Source: Pseudomonas sp. HOU2 (GTDB taxonomy: Bacteria > Pseudomonadota > Gammaproteobacteria > Pseudomonadales > Pseudomonadaceae). From it: DNA of 64,000 nt. A program made the position numbers and the translations under genes. The stretch is from the NCBI RefSeq assembly GCF_040729435.1, contig NZ_CP160398.1:4066001-4130000 (forward strand), given 5' to 3'. The notes beneath the pieces were generated by a model. That model saw only the letters and a list, made by a program, of their open reading frames with translations. It had not been told where the DNA came from and searched no databases. This document shows, one piece after another, positions 1 to 8,916 of this stretch. Each line of letters opens with the position of its first letter. Position 1 is the first letter of the stretch.

Positions 1-2
1 AG

Positions 3-1103
3 GAAGCCATCCGTTACTACGGCGAGTTGCGCAACCTGGGCCTGCCGGTCGATCACATCGACGTCGGCGGCGGTCTGGGTGTCGACTACGACGGTACCCA
101 CTCGCGCAATGCCAGTTCGATCAACTACGACATGGACGACTACGCCGGTGTCGTGGTCGGTATGCTCAAGGAGTTCTGCGACGCGCAGAGCCTGCCGCAT
201 CCGCACATCTTCTCCGAAAGCGGCCGCTCGCTGACCGCGCACCACGCGATGCTGGTGGTGCAGGTGACCGACGTCGAGAAACACAACGACGACGTACCGC
301 AGATCGAAAACAAGGAAGCGCTGCCGGAAACCGTGCAGTGGCTGGTGGATCTGCTCGGCCCGACCGACATCGAAATGGTCACCGAAACCTACTGGCGTGC
401 CACGCACTACATGAGCGACGTGGCTTCGCAGTACGCCGACGGCAAGCTGACCCTGGCGGAAAAAGCCCTGGCCGAGCAATGCTACTTCGCTGTGTGCCGC
501 CGCCTGCACAACTCGTTGAAGGCGCGGCAGCGTTCGCACCGTCAGGTGCTCGACGAACTCAACGACAAGCTGGCCGACAAGTACATCTGCAACTTCTCGG
601 TGTTCCAGAGCCTGCCGGACACCTGGGCGATCGATCAGGTACTGCCGATCATCCCGCTGCATCGTCTGGACGAAGAGCCGCTGCGCCGCGCCGTGCTGCA
701 AGATCTGACCTGCGACTCCGACGGCAAGATCAACCAGTACGTCGACGAGCAGAGCATCGAGACCAGCCTGCCGGTACACGGTCTGAATGAAGGTGAAGAC
801 TATCTGCTGGGCGTGTTCCTGGTCGGCGCCTATCAGGAAATTCTCGGCGACATGCACAACCTGTTCGGTGACACCGACTCGGTGAACATCTACCAGAACG
901 CCGATGGCAGCGTGTACCACGCCGGTATCGAAACCCACGACACCATTGAAGACATGCTGCGTTACGTGCACTTGTCGCCGGAAGAACTGATGACCCACTA
1001 CCGCGACAAGTGCGCCAGTGCCCGCATCAGTGCCAGCGAACGCACGCAGTTCCTCGATGCCTTGCGTCTGGGTCTGACCCGCTCCTCCTACCTGTCTTCC
1101 TGA
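3..1103 (+). CDS. speA: Biosynthetic arginine decarboxylase, C-terminal part
   Basis: PLP-dependent decarboxylase that converts arginine to agmatine, the first step of one putrescine route. The gene is cut by the window start; the reading frame is open from base 3, so about 366 C-terminal residues of a protein usually near 635 are visible. The [13 protein letters not shown] stretch is the barrel glycine loop that holds the PLP phosphate. The Cys-Asp-Ser-Asp-Gly motif (about residue 238 of the visible part) and GDMHNLFGD near the end are typical of SpeA. The apparent start at base 27 is only an internal TTG. The stop at 1101-1103 is intact. The call is firm; the upstream part cannot be judged. 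Confidence 0.93.
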   Translation, partial: EAIRYYGELRNLGLPVDHIDVGGGLGVDYDGTHSRNASSINYDMDDYAGVVVGMLKEFCDAQSLPHPHIFSESGRSLTAHHAMLVVQVTDVEKHNDDVPQIENKEALPETVQWLVDLLGPTDIEMVTETYWRATHYMSDVASQYADGKLTLAEKALAEQCYFAVCRRLHNSLKARQRSHRQVLDELNDKLADKYICNFSVFQSLPDTWAIDQVLPIIPLHRLDEEPLRRAVLQDLTCDSDGKINQYVDEQSIETSLPVHGLNEGEDYLLGVFLVGAYQEILGDMHNLFGDTDSVNIYQNADGSVYHAGIETHDTIEDMLRYVHLSPEELMTHYRDKCASARISASERTQFLDALRLGLTRSSYLSS

Positions 1104-1333
1104 GTCAGGTCTGTTGCACCGGGTTGTCTGAAATTTTCCCTCAGGCTGTGGAAAATTCGGATGACCCGGTGGGACATCTCCCAAATTTCCCGAGAAATGA
1201 CTGCCTGGCACAGTCCGTAGAGTCATACGGTCTGCTTTTCGCGTAGGTCATTTCCTAAGTTGTACTTCAGCTCTCTACTCGGCCCTGGCTCTCGGCGAGA
1301 ATCCCCGGCCGCCCCTCCTGTAGAGATCCGCCC

Positions 1334-2671
1334 ATGTTCGAATCAGTCAACGAGCCGTCGTTTCGTCTCGATGTAGCGGGGCTGCCCGACCCCTTCGAGG
1401 TGCTGGCCTTTACCGGAAGTGAGGGCATCAGCGAACCCTTTGTCTTTACCATCGATCTGTTGATCGATGATCCGCAATTGAATCTGGCCGGTCTGCTGTA
1501 TCGCTCGGCGTTCCTGCAGTTCGGCCCCTTGCAAAATGGCTTGAGCGGACAGTTGCAGAGTGTGGTCCAGCATGAGCACGGTGAGGGTTGCCGATTGTGT
1601 CGGGTGACCCTGGAGCCGAAGCTGAGTTGTCTGGCACTGCGTTTCAGTCAGCGGATTTTCAGCAGTCAGTGTGTGCCGCAGATCCTCGCGCAGGTGCTCA
1701 AGGAGCATGGAATCACTGGCACGCAATGCCGCTTTGATTTGCACGGCGACTACCCGGTGCGGACCTTTTGCACGCAATACCGTGAATCGGACCTGCAATT
1801 TGTACAGCGGCTGTGCGCGCAGGCACGGATTCATTACTACTTCGAACATCGTCCCAACGGACACTGTCTGGTCTTCGCCGATGATCCGGTACGGTTGCCG
1901 GTTTCTGGTGTGGCCTCTGTGGACGCCGGCGCGAGCGCGCCTTCGGTAAGACGCTGGCAGATAGAGGTGCAGGCCGCGGATGCGCACGTGCAGACCGTCG
2001 GCACCCGCAAAGCTTATGGCCACAGCGATCTGCCGAGCTTGCGCAGCGCACAGTGGCTGACGCTGACCGCGCATCCCCTGGCCGAGTGCAACCGCCGCTG
2101 GTTGCTGAGCCGGATCGAACATCGTGCCGACGCCGGCAGCGAGCCGTCTTACAGCAACCGCATCGTTGCCAGCGCCCAGGCGCCTCTGCCCATGCCGGCC
2201 AGCACTTGTGCCAGACCGCGCATGCACAGCCTGCAACGTGCCTGGGTGGTGACGGTCGACGAACCGCAGCCCGACGATCAGCGGCCGGTGGCCGTGCAAT
2301 TCGACTGGGTCTATCAGGGCGAAGGCGCTGCCGCCAGCCACTGTTGGCTACCGCTCGCGGCGGCGTTGAGCGACGCGTCGCTGGCATCCTTGCGTGAAGG
2401 TGTCGAGGTGGTGGTGAGTTTTCATGAGGGCGACCCGGATCAGCCAGTGATCAGTGGCGTGCTGCAGGAACCGGTGCTGATCGAGGACTGCGCAGAGGCA
2501 TTGGCACTGCCGGACGTGCTGCCGAGCGCAGGTCTGGCGCAATGGCTCAAGTCCGCCGAACCGCTGTTGCTGTTGTGCCTGATGCCCGGCGGTGGCAGTT
2601 ACAACCACTGCACGGCGTCGATCTGCAGTTGTCGGCTGGTCGCCTCGCTGGATCAGGGCGCCGCCACTTGA
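1334..2671 (+). CDS. vgrG: Type VI secretion tip protein VgrG, short orphan type
   Basis: Spike protein of the type VI secretion system; a trimer caps the Hcp tube and carries effectors. The 445 residues show a gp27-like N-terminal half (FRLDVAGLPDPFEVLAFTG at the start) and a gp5-like OB fold with SFHEGDPDQPVISG near residues 360-375. It ends soon after the OB fold, so the long gp5 beta-helix needle common in VgrG proteins of 600 or more residues is missing. The tail has a Gly-rich, four-cysteine stretch (LCLMPGGGSYNHC, then ICSC). No other T6SS structural gene lies in the window, so this is an orphan vgrG module. Its stop overlaps the start of the adaptor gene. Confidence 0.85.
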   Translation: MFESVNEPSFRLDVAGLPDPFEVLAFTGSEGISEPFVFTIDLLIDDPQLNLAGLLYRSAFLQFGPLQNGLSGQLQSVVQHEHGEGCRLCRVTLEPKLSCLALRFSQRIFSSQCVPQILAQVLKEHGITGTQCRFDLHGDYPVRTFCTQYRESDLQFVQRLCAQARIHYYFEHRPNGHCLVFADDPVRLPVSGVASVDAGASAPSVRRWQIEVQAADAHVQTVGTRKAYGHSDLPSLRSAQWLTLTAHPLAECNRRWLLSRIEHRADAGSEPSYSNRIVASAQAPLPMPASTCARPRMHSLQRAWVVTVDEPQPDDQRPVAVQFDWVYQGEGAAASHCWLPLAAALSDASLASLREGVEVVVSFHEGDPDQPVISGVLQEPVLIEDCAEALALPDVLPSAGLAQWLKSAEPLLLLCLMPGGGSYNHCTASICSCRLVASLDQGAAT

Positions 2672-3462
2672 GCGGCGTCGGGTTTGCCCAGCAGGCACAG
2701 TGGCTGTTGCTCGATGGCGCCGATACACAGCAGGCGCTGGCGACACTGCGTCAGGGCTTCGCCGGTGTACATTGCACGCGGCTGTTCGAGGGCACCGAGT
2801 TTCAGGCGGTGAGCGATCAAGGGCCGCTGTTGGTCGAATTGCACGAGAGCCCGGCACTGGCTGCACTGTGTTATCGCGATCCGCAGACCTGGCGTGGTCT
2901 GCTGCTTGCCAGCGATGCCTCGCCACCGATACTGCTGCGTCACCTGCGGCGGATGCTGACGGTTTCGTTCGGGCTCAATCACCGCGCCTTGCTCGGTTAC
3001 TACAACCAGCAGACAGCGAGTTATTTCTTCGATGCCTGCGATGCCGCCGACTTGAGTCGCTGGCTCGGGCCGATCCGCCTGCTGCGCTGGTTCGGCGGCA
3101 CCTGGGCCGACCTCGCCATCGGCAGTCAGGGCTGGCAGCAACTGCGCAATCCGCAGTGGGCGGTCGAGCCGCTGGGGATCGACGAAAGCCTTACCCATCG
3201 TCAGCGCGAACGTTTGCAAAGTTGCCTGCTGGAACAACACATCTGGCGCTGGTGCCAATCAATGGGAACCGACTACGCGCGCATGGCCTCCCATGTGCAG
3301 GAGGGGCTGAGCCTGGGGTTCAGCGACCGCACGGTGCTGGATGGCTGGCTGTGGCTACGCTTGCAGCATCCGCGGGCGCAACTGCCCGGCGTGCCGGACG
3401 GCCTGAGCCAGCAGGAACGCCTCGATCATGTGCGACAACACTGGCAGACAGATCAACCCTGA
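2668..3462 (+). CDS. DUF4123 type VI effector-adaptor protein
   Basis: DUF4123 proteins (Tap/TEC) are chaperone-adaptors that load an effector onto its cognate VgrG. The frame is open further upstream, but that part is only a shadow of vgrG; family-like sequence begins at GFAQQAQWLLLDGA. The best start is a TTG at 2668 whose last two bases lie in the vgrG stop (TTGA overlap), which implies termination-reinitiation coupling. From there it has 264 residues. The RLLRWFGGTWADL and DEQ/WRW-like C-terminal parts fit the family. It sits between vgrG and a lipoprotein hydrolase gene 12 bases downstream. The exact start is inferred; the family is fairly sure. Confidence 0.75.
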   Translation: MSGVGFAQQAQWLLLDGADTQQALATLRQGFAGVHCTRLFEGTEFQAVSDQGPLLVELHESPALAALCYRDPQTWRGLLLASDASPPILLRHLRRMLTVSFGLNHRALLGYYNQQTASYFFDACDAADLSRWLGPIRLLRWFGGTWADLAIGSQGWQQLRNPQWAVEPLGIDESLTHRQRERLQSCLLEQHIWRWCQSMGTDYARMASHVQEGLSLGFSDRTVLDGWLWLRLQHPRAQLPGVPDGLSQQERLDHVRQHWQTDQP

Positions 3463-3474
3463 GGTGCGGCATCC

Positions 3475-4350
3475 ATGGCAAACCCTCTGTGGCAACGGTT
3501 CGGCGCGATGCTTGGCGGGTTCCTGATGCTGGTGCTGACCGGGTGCTCCCCGGTCAAGGTGCTCAATGCACTGACCCCCGCCGACACGTTCCACAGAACC
3601 GTCGGAATAACCTATGGCGATGATCCGCGACAGAAGCTCGACGTCTACGTGCCACGCCATTCGCTGGAGGGCGCGCCGGTGGTGGTGTTCTTCTACGGCG
3701 GCAGCTGGAACAGCGGTGATCGCGGCGATTACGCGTTTGTCGGCGAGGCGCTGGCGTCGCGGGGGATTATCGCGGTGCTGGCGGATTATCGGCTGTACCC
3801 GCAAGTGCGCTATCCGTTGTTTCTTGAAGACTCGGCGCGGGCGGTGGCCTGGACCCGGGCGCATATCCGCGAATACTCCGGCAACCCGCAACGGTTGTAC
3901 CTGATGGGCCACAGTTCCGGCGCTTACAACGCGGCGATGCTGGCGCTGGATCCTGGCCTGCTGGGTGCGGTGGGCATGTCGCCAAAAGACCTCAGCGGCT
4001 GGATCGGCCTGGCCGGGCCGTATGATTTTCTGCCGATCGAGAATCCGCAGGTGCGTCCGGTGTTCTTCTGGCCCGACTCACCACCGCAATCGCAGCCGAT
4101 CAACCATGTCAGGCAAGGCGAGCCTCCGGCGCTGCTGATCGCCGCGACCAGGGACAATCTGGTCAACCCGACGCGCAACACCGCAGGCCTGGCGCGCAAA
4201 CTGCGCGAGGCCGGTGTGCCGGTGCAGGATCTGTACTACTCGCGCCCCAATCATGTGACGCTGGTGGCGAGTCTGTCGCGGCCACTTCGACGGCTGGCGC
4301 CGGTGCTCGATCAGGTCGTCGGGTTCGTCAAACACACACCGGCTCAGTGA
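3475..4350 (+). CDS. Lipoprotein alpha/beta hydrolase (carboxylesterase-like)
   Basis: Predicted esterase of the BD-FAE/carboxylesterase type, 291 residues. The N-terminus is a lipoprotein signal with lipobox LTGC (Cys24). The fold landmarks are YGGSW (oxyanion hole, about residue 74), the nucleophile elbow GHSSG (145-149), an Asp in ATRDN near 226 and a His in NHV near 260, so a full Ser-Asp-His triad is visible. It lies 12 bases after the DUF4123 gene and is probably cotranscribed with vgrG. That position is where a type VI effector or its immunity protein often sits. A lipoprotein signal is unusual for a VgrG cargo, so its role in the cluster is open. Its end overlaps the convergent MATE gene by 7 bases. 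Confidence 0.8.
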   Translation: MANPLWQRFGAMLGGFLMLVLTGCSPVKVLNALTPADTFHRTVGITYGDDPRQKLDVYVPRHSLEGAPVVVFFYGGSWNSGDRGDYAFVGEALASRGIIAVLADYRLYPQVRYPLFLEDSARAVAWTRAHIREYSGNPQRLYLMGHSSGAYNAAMLALDPGLLGAVGMSPKDLSGWIGLAGPYDFLPIENPQVRPVFFWPDSPPQSQPINHVRQGEPPALLIAATRDNLVNPTRNTAGLARKLREAGVPVQDLYYSRPNHVTLVASLSRPLRRLAPVLDQVVGFVKHTPAQ

Positions 4351-5693
4351 GCGGCACCGCTGAACCAGCCGTCGTCGCGCCGCAGCCACAGGGCCAGTGC
4401 GCCGAGGGTCAGGCTGCGCAAGATCATGAACAGCAGGAACGTTATCCACAGCCCATGATTGCCCAGCCCTTGCAATGCCCAGGCGAACGGCAGCAGCAGG
4501 GCGACGGTCAGCAGCATGCCGTTGCGCATCTCCCGGGCGCGGGTGGCGCCGATGAACAGGCCATCGAGCAAGTAGCTCCACACCGCAATCAGCGGCAGTA
4601 CCGCCAGATACGGCAGATAGATGAACGCGGTGTCGCGCACGCTCTGGATGTCGGTCTGCATCTCAATAAACAAATGCCCGCCTAACAGAAACAGCGCGGC
4701 AAAACCGAGGCTGGCCAGCAACGACCAGCCGCCGGCCACCACCAGCGAACGGCGCAGCGCGAGCCGGTCGCGGGCGCCGATGGCGTGTCCGCACAACGCT
4801 TCAACCGCATGTGCCAGACCGTCCAGTGCATGCGCGGTCAACAGCAAGCCGTTGAGCAGCAGGGCGTTGGCTGCCACCGTGGCATCGCCCAATCGCGCAC
4901 CTTGCACGGTGATCAGGAAAAACACCGATTGCAGCGCCAGGCTGCGGATGAAAATATCGCGGTTGACCGCCAGCAACGGGCGCCAGCTCCGCCACAGCTT
5001 CAACGCTCCCCAGACGATGTGCCCGGGATAGGCGCGCAACGCGCCACGGGTCAGCCACAGGCCGAGCAGGGCGCCGCTCCACTCGGCGATCACCGAGGCC
5101 CGGGCCGAGCCGACCACGCCCCATTCCAGGCCAATCACGAACCACAGGTTCAGAGCGATGTTGATCAGGTTGGTGCTCAGCAGAATCGCCAGCGGCGCCC
5201 GGGCGTTCTGGGTGCCGAGAAACCAGCCGACCAGGGCGTAACTGGCCAACGCTGCCGGCAGCCCGAATAACCGGGTGTGGAAGAATTCGCGGGTCAGTTG
5301 ATCGAGCTCGGCTGAGGGCTGCATGAAGTGCAGGGCCACGCCGCTCAACGGCACGCCGAGGGTGCCGAGCACGATCGCCAGTCCCAGCGCCAGCAGCAAA
5401 CCCTGCAACAGAATCTGCCGCAACGCCGCGCCATCGCTGCGCCCGGCGGCCTGCGCGGCAAACCCGGTGGTGCCCATGCGCAGAAAGCCCATGGCCCAGG
5501 CGAGAAAGGTATAGAGGCTGGCGCCGACCGCCACCGCGCCCAATTGATGGGCGTGGGGCAGGTGACCGATGACGGTGCTGTCGACCAGCGCCACCAGCGG
5601 CACGGAAATATTCGAAAGAATCATCGGCGCGGCGAGCGCCCAGACCTTGCGGTGAGTCGGACGGTCGCGCCAGTCGGCAATCAGGTTGGACAT
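4344..5693 (-). CDS. MATE family multidrug/cation antiporter (DinF-like)
   Basis: Inner-membrane exporter of the MOP/MATE superfamily that pumps drugs or metabolites out using Na+ or H+. The 449-residue protein has about twelve hydrophobic segments. It opens with ALAAPMILSNISVPLVALVD, the usual MATE helix 1, and contains VDSTVIGHL and a repeated second half. The open frame extends upstream, but the chosen ATG at 5693 follows an AAAGGAG ribosome site and starts the family homology. The substrate cannot be told from sequence. It stands alone and is convergent with the hydrolase; a REPIN follows its promoter side. Confidence 0.88.
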   Translation of the reverse strand: MSNLIADWRDRPTHRKVWALAAPMILSNISVPLVALVDSTVIGHLPHAHQLGAVAVGASLYTFLAWAMGFLRMGTTGFAAQAAGRSDGAALRQILLQGLLLALGLAIVLGTLGVPLSGVALHFMQPSAELDQLTREFFHTRLFGLPAALASYALVGWFLGTQNARAPLAILLSTNLINIALNLWFVIGLEWGVVGSARASVIAEWSGALLGLWLTRGALRAYPGHIVWGALKLWRSWRPLLAVNRDIFIRSLALQSVFFLITVQGARLGDATVAANALLLNGLLLTAHALDGLAHAVEALCGHAIGARDRLALRRSLVVAGGWSLLASLGFAALFLLGGHLFIEMQTDIQSVRDTAFIYLPYLAVLPLIAVWSYLLDGLFIGATRAREMRNGMLLTVALLLPFAWALQGLGNHGLWITFLLFMILRSLTLGALALWLRRDDGWFSGAAH

Positions 5694-5751
5694 GCGGGCT
5701 CCTTTGGGGAGCGGGGATTGTAGCGATTCATGCGGCCTGCGATGCAACCGA

Positions 5752-5840
5752 TGTGGGAGCGAGCCTGCTCGCGACAGCGGTGTGACATTCAGAACAGTTT
5801 TGACTGGTCTGACGCCTTCGCGAGCAGGCTCGCCCCCACA
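5752..5840. repeat. REPIN, GTGGGAGCGAGCCTGCTCGCGA family
   Basis: Two inverted REP copies, the second ending in TCGCGAGCAGGCTCGCC, with about 45 bases between them. It lies between the MATE gene promoter side and the small membrane-protein gene. Confidence 0.9.
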
Positions 5841-5848
5841 AGGGGGGG

Positions 5849-6142
5849 CTAATGGATGATCCAGCTCAACAACCACAACCCCAACAGCAGCCAGATGATC
5901 CCGGCAATGATCGACGCATTCATGAACGCGCGAATCGCCGACCACAACAGCATCAAACCGACGATCAGCGCGAGGATGCTGATGATCGAGGTGTCCATGC
6001 CCAGCGTCTTCGCCAGGCCATCGACAAAGTTGCCACCAGCGTTGCTGAGAATGTTGAACAGGCCGCTGAGCCCATCGACGATGAAACGGATGATCGAACC
6101 GAGTGCCTGGCCGAGCCATTCGAAAAAGCTTTCTACCTGCAT
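5849..6142 (-). CDS. Small inner-membrane protein of unknown function
   Basis: A 97-residue protein with an amphipathic N-terminal segment (ESFFEWLGQALGSIIRFIV) and two hydrophobic helices in the C-terminal half (IISILALIVGLMLLWSAI and a Trp/Leu-rich last 20 residues). I do not recognise a named family; similar small membrane proteins are common in pseudomonads. The ATG at 6142 is chosen because an AGGAT site precedes it, although the frame runs on to 6181. A REPIN abuts its stop and another lies upstream, so it is likely its own transcription unit. Confidence 0.7.
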   Translation of the reverse strand: MQVESFFEWLGQALGSIIRFIVDGLSGLFNILSNAGGNFVDGLAKTLGMDTSIISILALIVGLMLLWSAIRAFMNASIIAGIIWLLLGLWLLSWIIH

Positions 6143-6240
6143 GTGTTCATCCTGATGAAAGAGCTGAGCCTTGGGCCACAACGCAGGTGGCCGAGTTCCC
6201 TGTCAGGAGTATGGCCCAATGCTGCGCCGAACGGAAAATC

Positions 6241-6324
6241 TGTAGGAGCTGCCGCAGGCTGCGATCTTTTGCTGTTGATTTTCAAGGGCAAGATCAAAAG
6301 ATCGCAGCCTGCGGCAGCTCCAAC
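6241..6324. repeat. REPIN, TGTAGGAGCTGCCGCAGGCTGCGA family
   Basis: Two near-perfect inverted copies of the GGAGCTGCCGCAGGCTGCGA element with a TTTTG/CAAAAG inner flank. It lies between the divergent small membrane-protein gene and the mazG-like gene. Confidence 0.92.
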
Positions 6325-6381
6325 ATGGGCCTTGCCTTCAACGCGCAACCCCCCGAAGCTATACGCCTTCAGGAGAACCCG

Positions 6382-6684
6382 ATGAACCTTGTTGAACTGA
6401 CCGAACGCCTGCACGCCATTCGCGACCGCAATGACTGGCGGCAATTTCACAGCCCGAAAAACCTCGCCATGGCCGCCAGCGTGGAAATGTCCGAGCTGGT
6501 GGAGATCTTCCAATGGCTGACTGAAGACCAGTCGCGCCAGTTGCCGGCGGACAAACTGGCGCATGCCGGGCAGGAAGTCGGCGACATCGTCCTGTACCTG
6601 TTGCTGCTGTGCAGCGAGTTGGGGCTGGACATGAATGAAGTGGTGCGCAGCAAGCTCGCCGACAGCGAACGGCGGTTCAGCTGA
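6382..6684 (+). CDS. MazG-like nucleotide pyrophosphohydrolase
   Basis: A 100-residue all-alpha NTP pyrophosphatase of the MazG/RS21-C6 (dCTPase-like) group, expected to hydrolyse non-canonical or excess dNTPs to NMP and PPi. The metal-binding pattern is present: EMSELVEIFQWL around residues 34-45 and EVGDIVLYLLLL around residues 67-78, i.e. the EExxE and ExxD motifs. The ATG at 6382 follows an AGGAG site at 6371-6375. The stop and the cmoM start overlap by one base (TGATG), so the two are translationally coupled. Whether it serves nucleotide-pool cleaning or a link to tRNA modification is unknown. Confidence 0.82.
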   Translation: MNLVELTERLHAIRDRNDWRQFHSPKNLAMAASVEMSELVEIFQWLTEDQSRQLPADKLAHAGQEVGDIVLYLLLLCSELGLDMNEVVRSKLADSERRFS

Positions 6685-7433
6685 TGAGCGACCGGCATTT
6701 CGATCAGTTGGCGACCCGGTTCGCCGAAAAAATCTACGGCGGCGCCAAAGGTGCGATTCGCCTTGCGGTGCTGCAGGCCGACCTAGCCGAAGCGCTGCCG
6801 GATCGGCCATTGCGCGTTCTGGACATTGGCGGTGGTCTGGGCCACATGTCGCTGTGGCTGGCCGAACGCGGCCATGAAGTGACCTTCACCGAACCGGCCG
6901 AACCGATGCTCGAAGGTGCCCGCCAGCGCTTCGCCGAAGCCGGGCAGAGCGCGACGTTCATTCAGGCGCCGTGGCAGGAGCTGCTCGGTCAGCTCACTGA
7001 ACCGTACGATCTGGTGATCTGCCACGCCGTGCTCGAGTGGCTGGCCGAACCCCATGCGATCCTGCCGGTGTTGCATCAGTTGACCAAACCCGGTGGCTGG
7101 CTGTCGCTGGCGTTCTACAACCGTGATGCACTGATCTATCGCAACCTGCTCAAAGGCCATTTCAAGAAAATGCGCAAGAACAGCATGGCCGGTGAAAAGC
7201 AGAGCCTGACCCCGCAGCAACCGCTCGATCCGCGGGAATTGGCAACGCAACTCGCAGGCTTGTGGCAGGTCGAAACCCAGAGCGGGATCCGGGTTTTCCA
7301 CGACTACATGCCGGTGGAATTTCAGGCCCGCGCCGAACTGGCGGATTTGCTGGAGATGGAGCTCGCTCACCGTCGCCACCCAAGCTTCGCCGGGCTTGGG
7401 CGTTACTTGCACTGGATCTGCCGGCCGATCTGA
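6684..7433 (+). CDS. cmoM: tRNA 5-carboxymethoxyuridine methyltransferase CmoM
   Basis: SAM-dependent methyltransferase that methylates cmo5U at the tRNA wobble position to mcmo5U. The N-terminal FDQLATRFAEKIYGGAKGAI segment is the CmoM/SmtA family mark. The SAM-binding glycine loop VLDIGGGLGHMS lies at about residues 45-56, followed by the acidic TFTEPAEPML. The length of 249 residues is normal for the family. It overlaps the mazG-like gene by one base and is followed 12 bases later by a DUF4136 lipoprotein gene, so all may share one transcript. Confidence 0.87.
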   Translation: MSDRHFDQLATRFAEKIYGGAKGAIRLAVLQADLAEALPDRPLRVLDIGGGLGHMSLWLAERGHEVTFTEPAEPMLEGARQRFAEAGQSATFIQAPWQELLGQLTEPYDLVICHAVLEWLAEPHAILPVLHQLTKPGGWLSLAFYNRDALIYRNLLKGHFKKMRKNSMAGEKQSLTPQQPLDPRELATQLAGLWQVETQSGIRVFHDYMPVEFQARAELADLLEMELAHRRHPSFAGLGRYLHWICRPI

Positions 7434-7445
7434 TCGGAGCACCCC

Positions 7446-8057
7446 ATGAAAGCTCAATCCGGTTTATTGCTGATCTGCCTGGGACTGGCCGCCTGCCAGG
7501 GCAGCAACCCCTACGTCGCGCAGTCGCGGCCGTTGCCGCCGGCGCCGCCGCAAGCGGCCAATACGTTTGATCGCAGCGCCTACCCGGCGCCGCCACGCGA
7601 TTACGGGCGCTATCGCAGCTGGGCCTGGTTCAACGGCCAATTGCCGCCGGGCACGGCCTGGGCCGATTCGGCGCAAGTGGCCGAAGCGGTGAGCAATGCG
7701 CTGGATCAGCGTGGGCTGCGCCCGTTGCACGACAATCGTCCGGCCGATTTGCTGGTCAGCGCCAATCTGCGTCTGGAGACCCGTTTGCGTCAGGTGCAGG
7801 ACGACTACGGCTACTACGGCGGATACGGTGGCTATGATCGTTATGGTCGCGGTTACGGCATGTACAACACCGTGCCGATTGTTCGTACCTATCAGGAGCA
7901 GGTCGTGGTGGTGCAGGTCAATCTGTTCGACGCCGGCACCGGGCAACCGGTGTGGAGCGCCAGTGCCGAAACCGCCAATCAGGGTAGCCAACTGGTGCGC
8001 ACCGACGCCATTCGCGAGGCTCTGGAAAAAGCCCTATCGGCCTATCCGCCGAGCTAG
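7446..8057 (+). CDS. DUF4136 lipoprotein (first of tandem pair)
   Basis: A 203-residue predicted outer-membrane lipoprotein with signal peptide and lipobox LAAC (Cys17). The DUF4136 pattern runs from [11 protein letters not shown] through [10 protein letters not shown] and ADLLVSANL to [20 protein letters not shown] Tyr/Gly-rich insert ([18 protein letters not shown]) lies near the middle. The biochemical role of DUF4136 is not known; I infer an envelope location only. It is a diverged duplicate of the next gene. Confidence 0.8.
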   Translation: MKAQSGLLLICLGLAACQGSNPYVAQSRPLPPAPPQAANTFDRSAYPAPPRDYGRYRSWAWFNGQLPPGTAWADSAQVAEAVSNALDQRGLRPLHDNRPADLLVSANLRLETRLRQVQDDYGYYGGYGGYDRYGRGYGMYNTVPIVRTYQEQVVVVQVNLFDAGTGQPVWSASAETANQGSQLVRTDAIREALEKALSAYPPS

Positions 8058-8108
8058 ACTTCATGTGAGAACGCTTCGCAGGTTCAGGCCTTCAACCGGA
8101 GAACAACC

Positions 8109-8666
8109 ATGTTCCGTCGTCTTGCTTTACTGGCCATGGCCGCGCTGCTCAGTGCCTGCGCTGCCAACCAGGTCAACCATGATTTCGACGCCAGCCGCGA
8201 CTTCGCCGCCTATCGCAGCTGGAGCTGGAAAGAACCCGCGCTGCAATACCGCCCGGATGATCCACGGATCAAGAGCGACCTGACCGAGCAACGCATCCGC
8301 CAGGCCGTCAGCGATCAACTTGACCAGCGTGGTTTGCGTCCCGCCGCCGCCGGGGCCAAGGGCGACCTTAGCGTGCAGACCTATCTGATCGTCGAGGATC
8401 GCCAGCAGCAAGTGACCACCAACTACGGCGGCGGCTGGGGTGGCCCGTGGAACGGTTACTGGGGCGCGCCGATGTACAACGAAACCCGCAACATCACCTA
8501 CAAGGTGGCAACGATCCAGATCGACCTGCTTGATGGCAAGGACGGCAAACTGGTGTGGCGCGGCAGCGATGAGCAGATGCTCAGCAGCACGCCCAATCCC
8601 GAAGATCGCAGCAATGCGGTGCGCGAAACCGTCAGCCGGATATTGGCCAACTATCCACCACGCTAG
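8109..8666 (+). CDS. DUF4136 lipoprotein (second of tandem pair)
   Basis: A 185-residue lipoprotein with lipobox LSAC (Cys17), parallel to its upstream neighbour: [30 protein letters not shown], and IQIDLLDGKDGKLVWRG line up with it. The central Gly/Trp-rich insert (GGGWGGPWNGYWG) replaces the Tyr/Gly insert of the first copy. It has its own ribosome site (GGAGAAC) and is followed at once by a strong terminator, so it ends the cluster. Function unknown. Confidence 0.8.
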   Translation: MFRRLALLAMAALLSACAANQVNHDFDASRDFAAYRSWSWKEPALQYRPDDPRIKSDLTEQRIRQAVSDQLDQRGLRPAAAGAKGDLSVQTYLIVEDRQQQVTTNYGGGWGGPWNGYWGAPMYNETRNITYKVATIQIDLLDGKDGKLVWRGSDEQMLSSTPNPEDRSNAVRETVSRILANYPPR

Positions 8667-8673
8667 TCCGCTG

Positions 8674-8707
8674 TAAAAAAAGGGAGCCCAAGAGGCTCCC
8701 ATTTTTT
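8674..8707 (+). terminator. Rho-independent terminator
   Basis: Perfect GGGAGCC/GGCTCCC stem with a CAAGA loop, flanked by an A-run and a T-run, directly after the second DUF4136 gene. It can work in both directions. Confidence 0.9.
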
Positions 8708-8724
8708 GCCCACCACAAATCCCC

Positions 8725-8805
8725 CTGTGGGAGCGAGCTTGCTCGCGAAGACGGCGTGCCAGCCACATCCATGTTAAATGGCACAGCGCATTCGCGAGCA
8801 AACGA
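8725..8805. repeat. Degenerate REPIN
   Basis: A full GTGGGAGCGAGCTTGCTCGCGA copy faces a decayed partner (TTCGCGAGCAAACGAGG) that has lost the outer arm. It is the last REP before a stretch of almost 22 kb without any. Confidence 0.75.
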
Positions 8806-8916
8806 GGTCTGCAGGGTTTTGTGCGGCATCAAATGGCGCGTTGCCACTAGCGCCGTCTACACTCAAATCCACCATCGGAGGTAGCGCTCGGCAACGCGCC
8901 GGCAAAGGAGTGCGCC

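Noticed and set aside
1104..1333. Sigma-54 promoter before vgrG (TGGCAC near 1207)
   Set aside because: The matching GC element at the right spacing is absent.
4344..6119. A MATE protein extended to 591 residues
   Set aside because: The added N-terminus passes through a REPIN and the next gene; family sequence and a strong ribosome site start at 5693.
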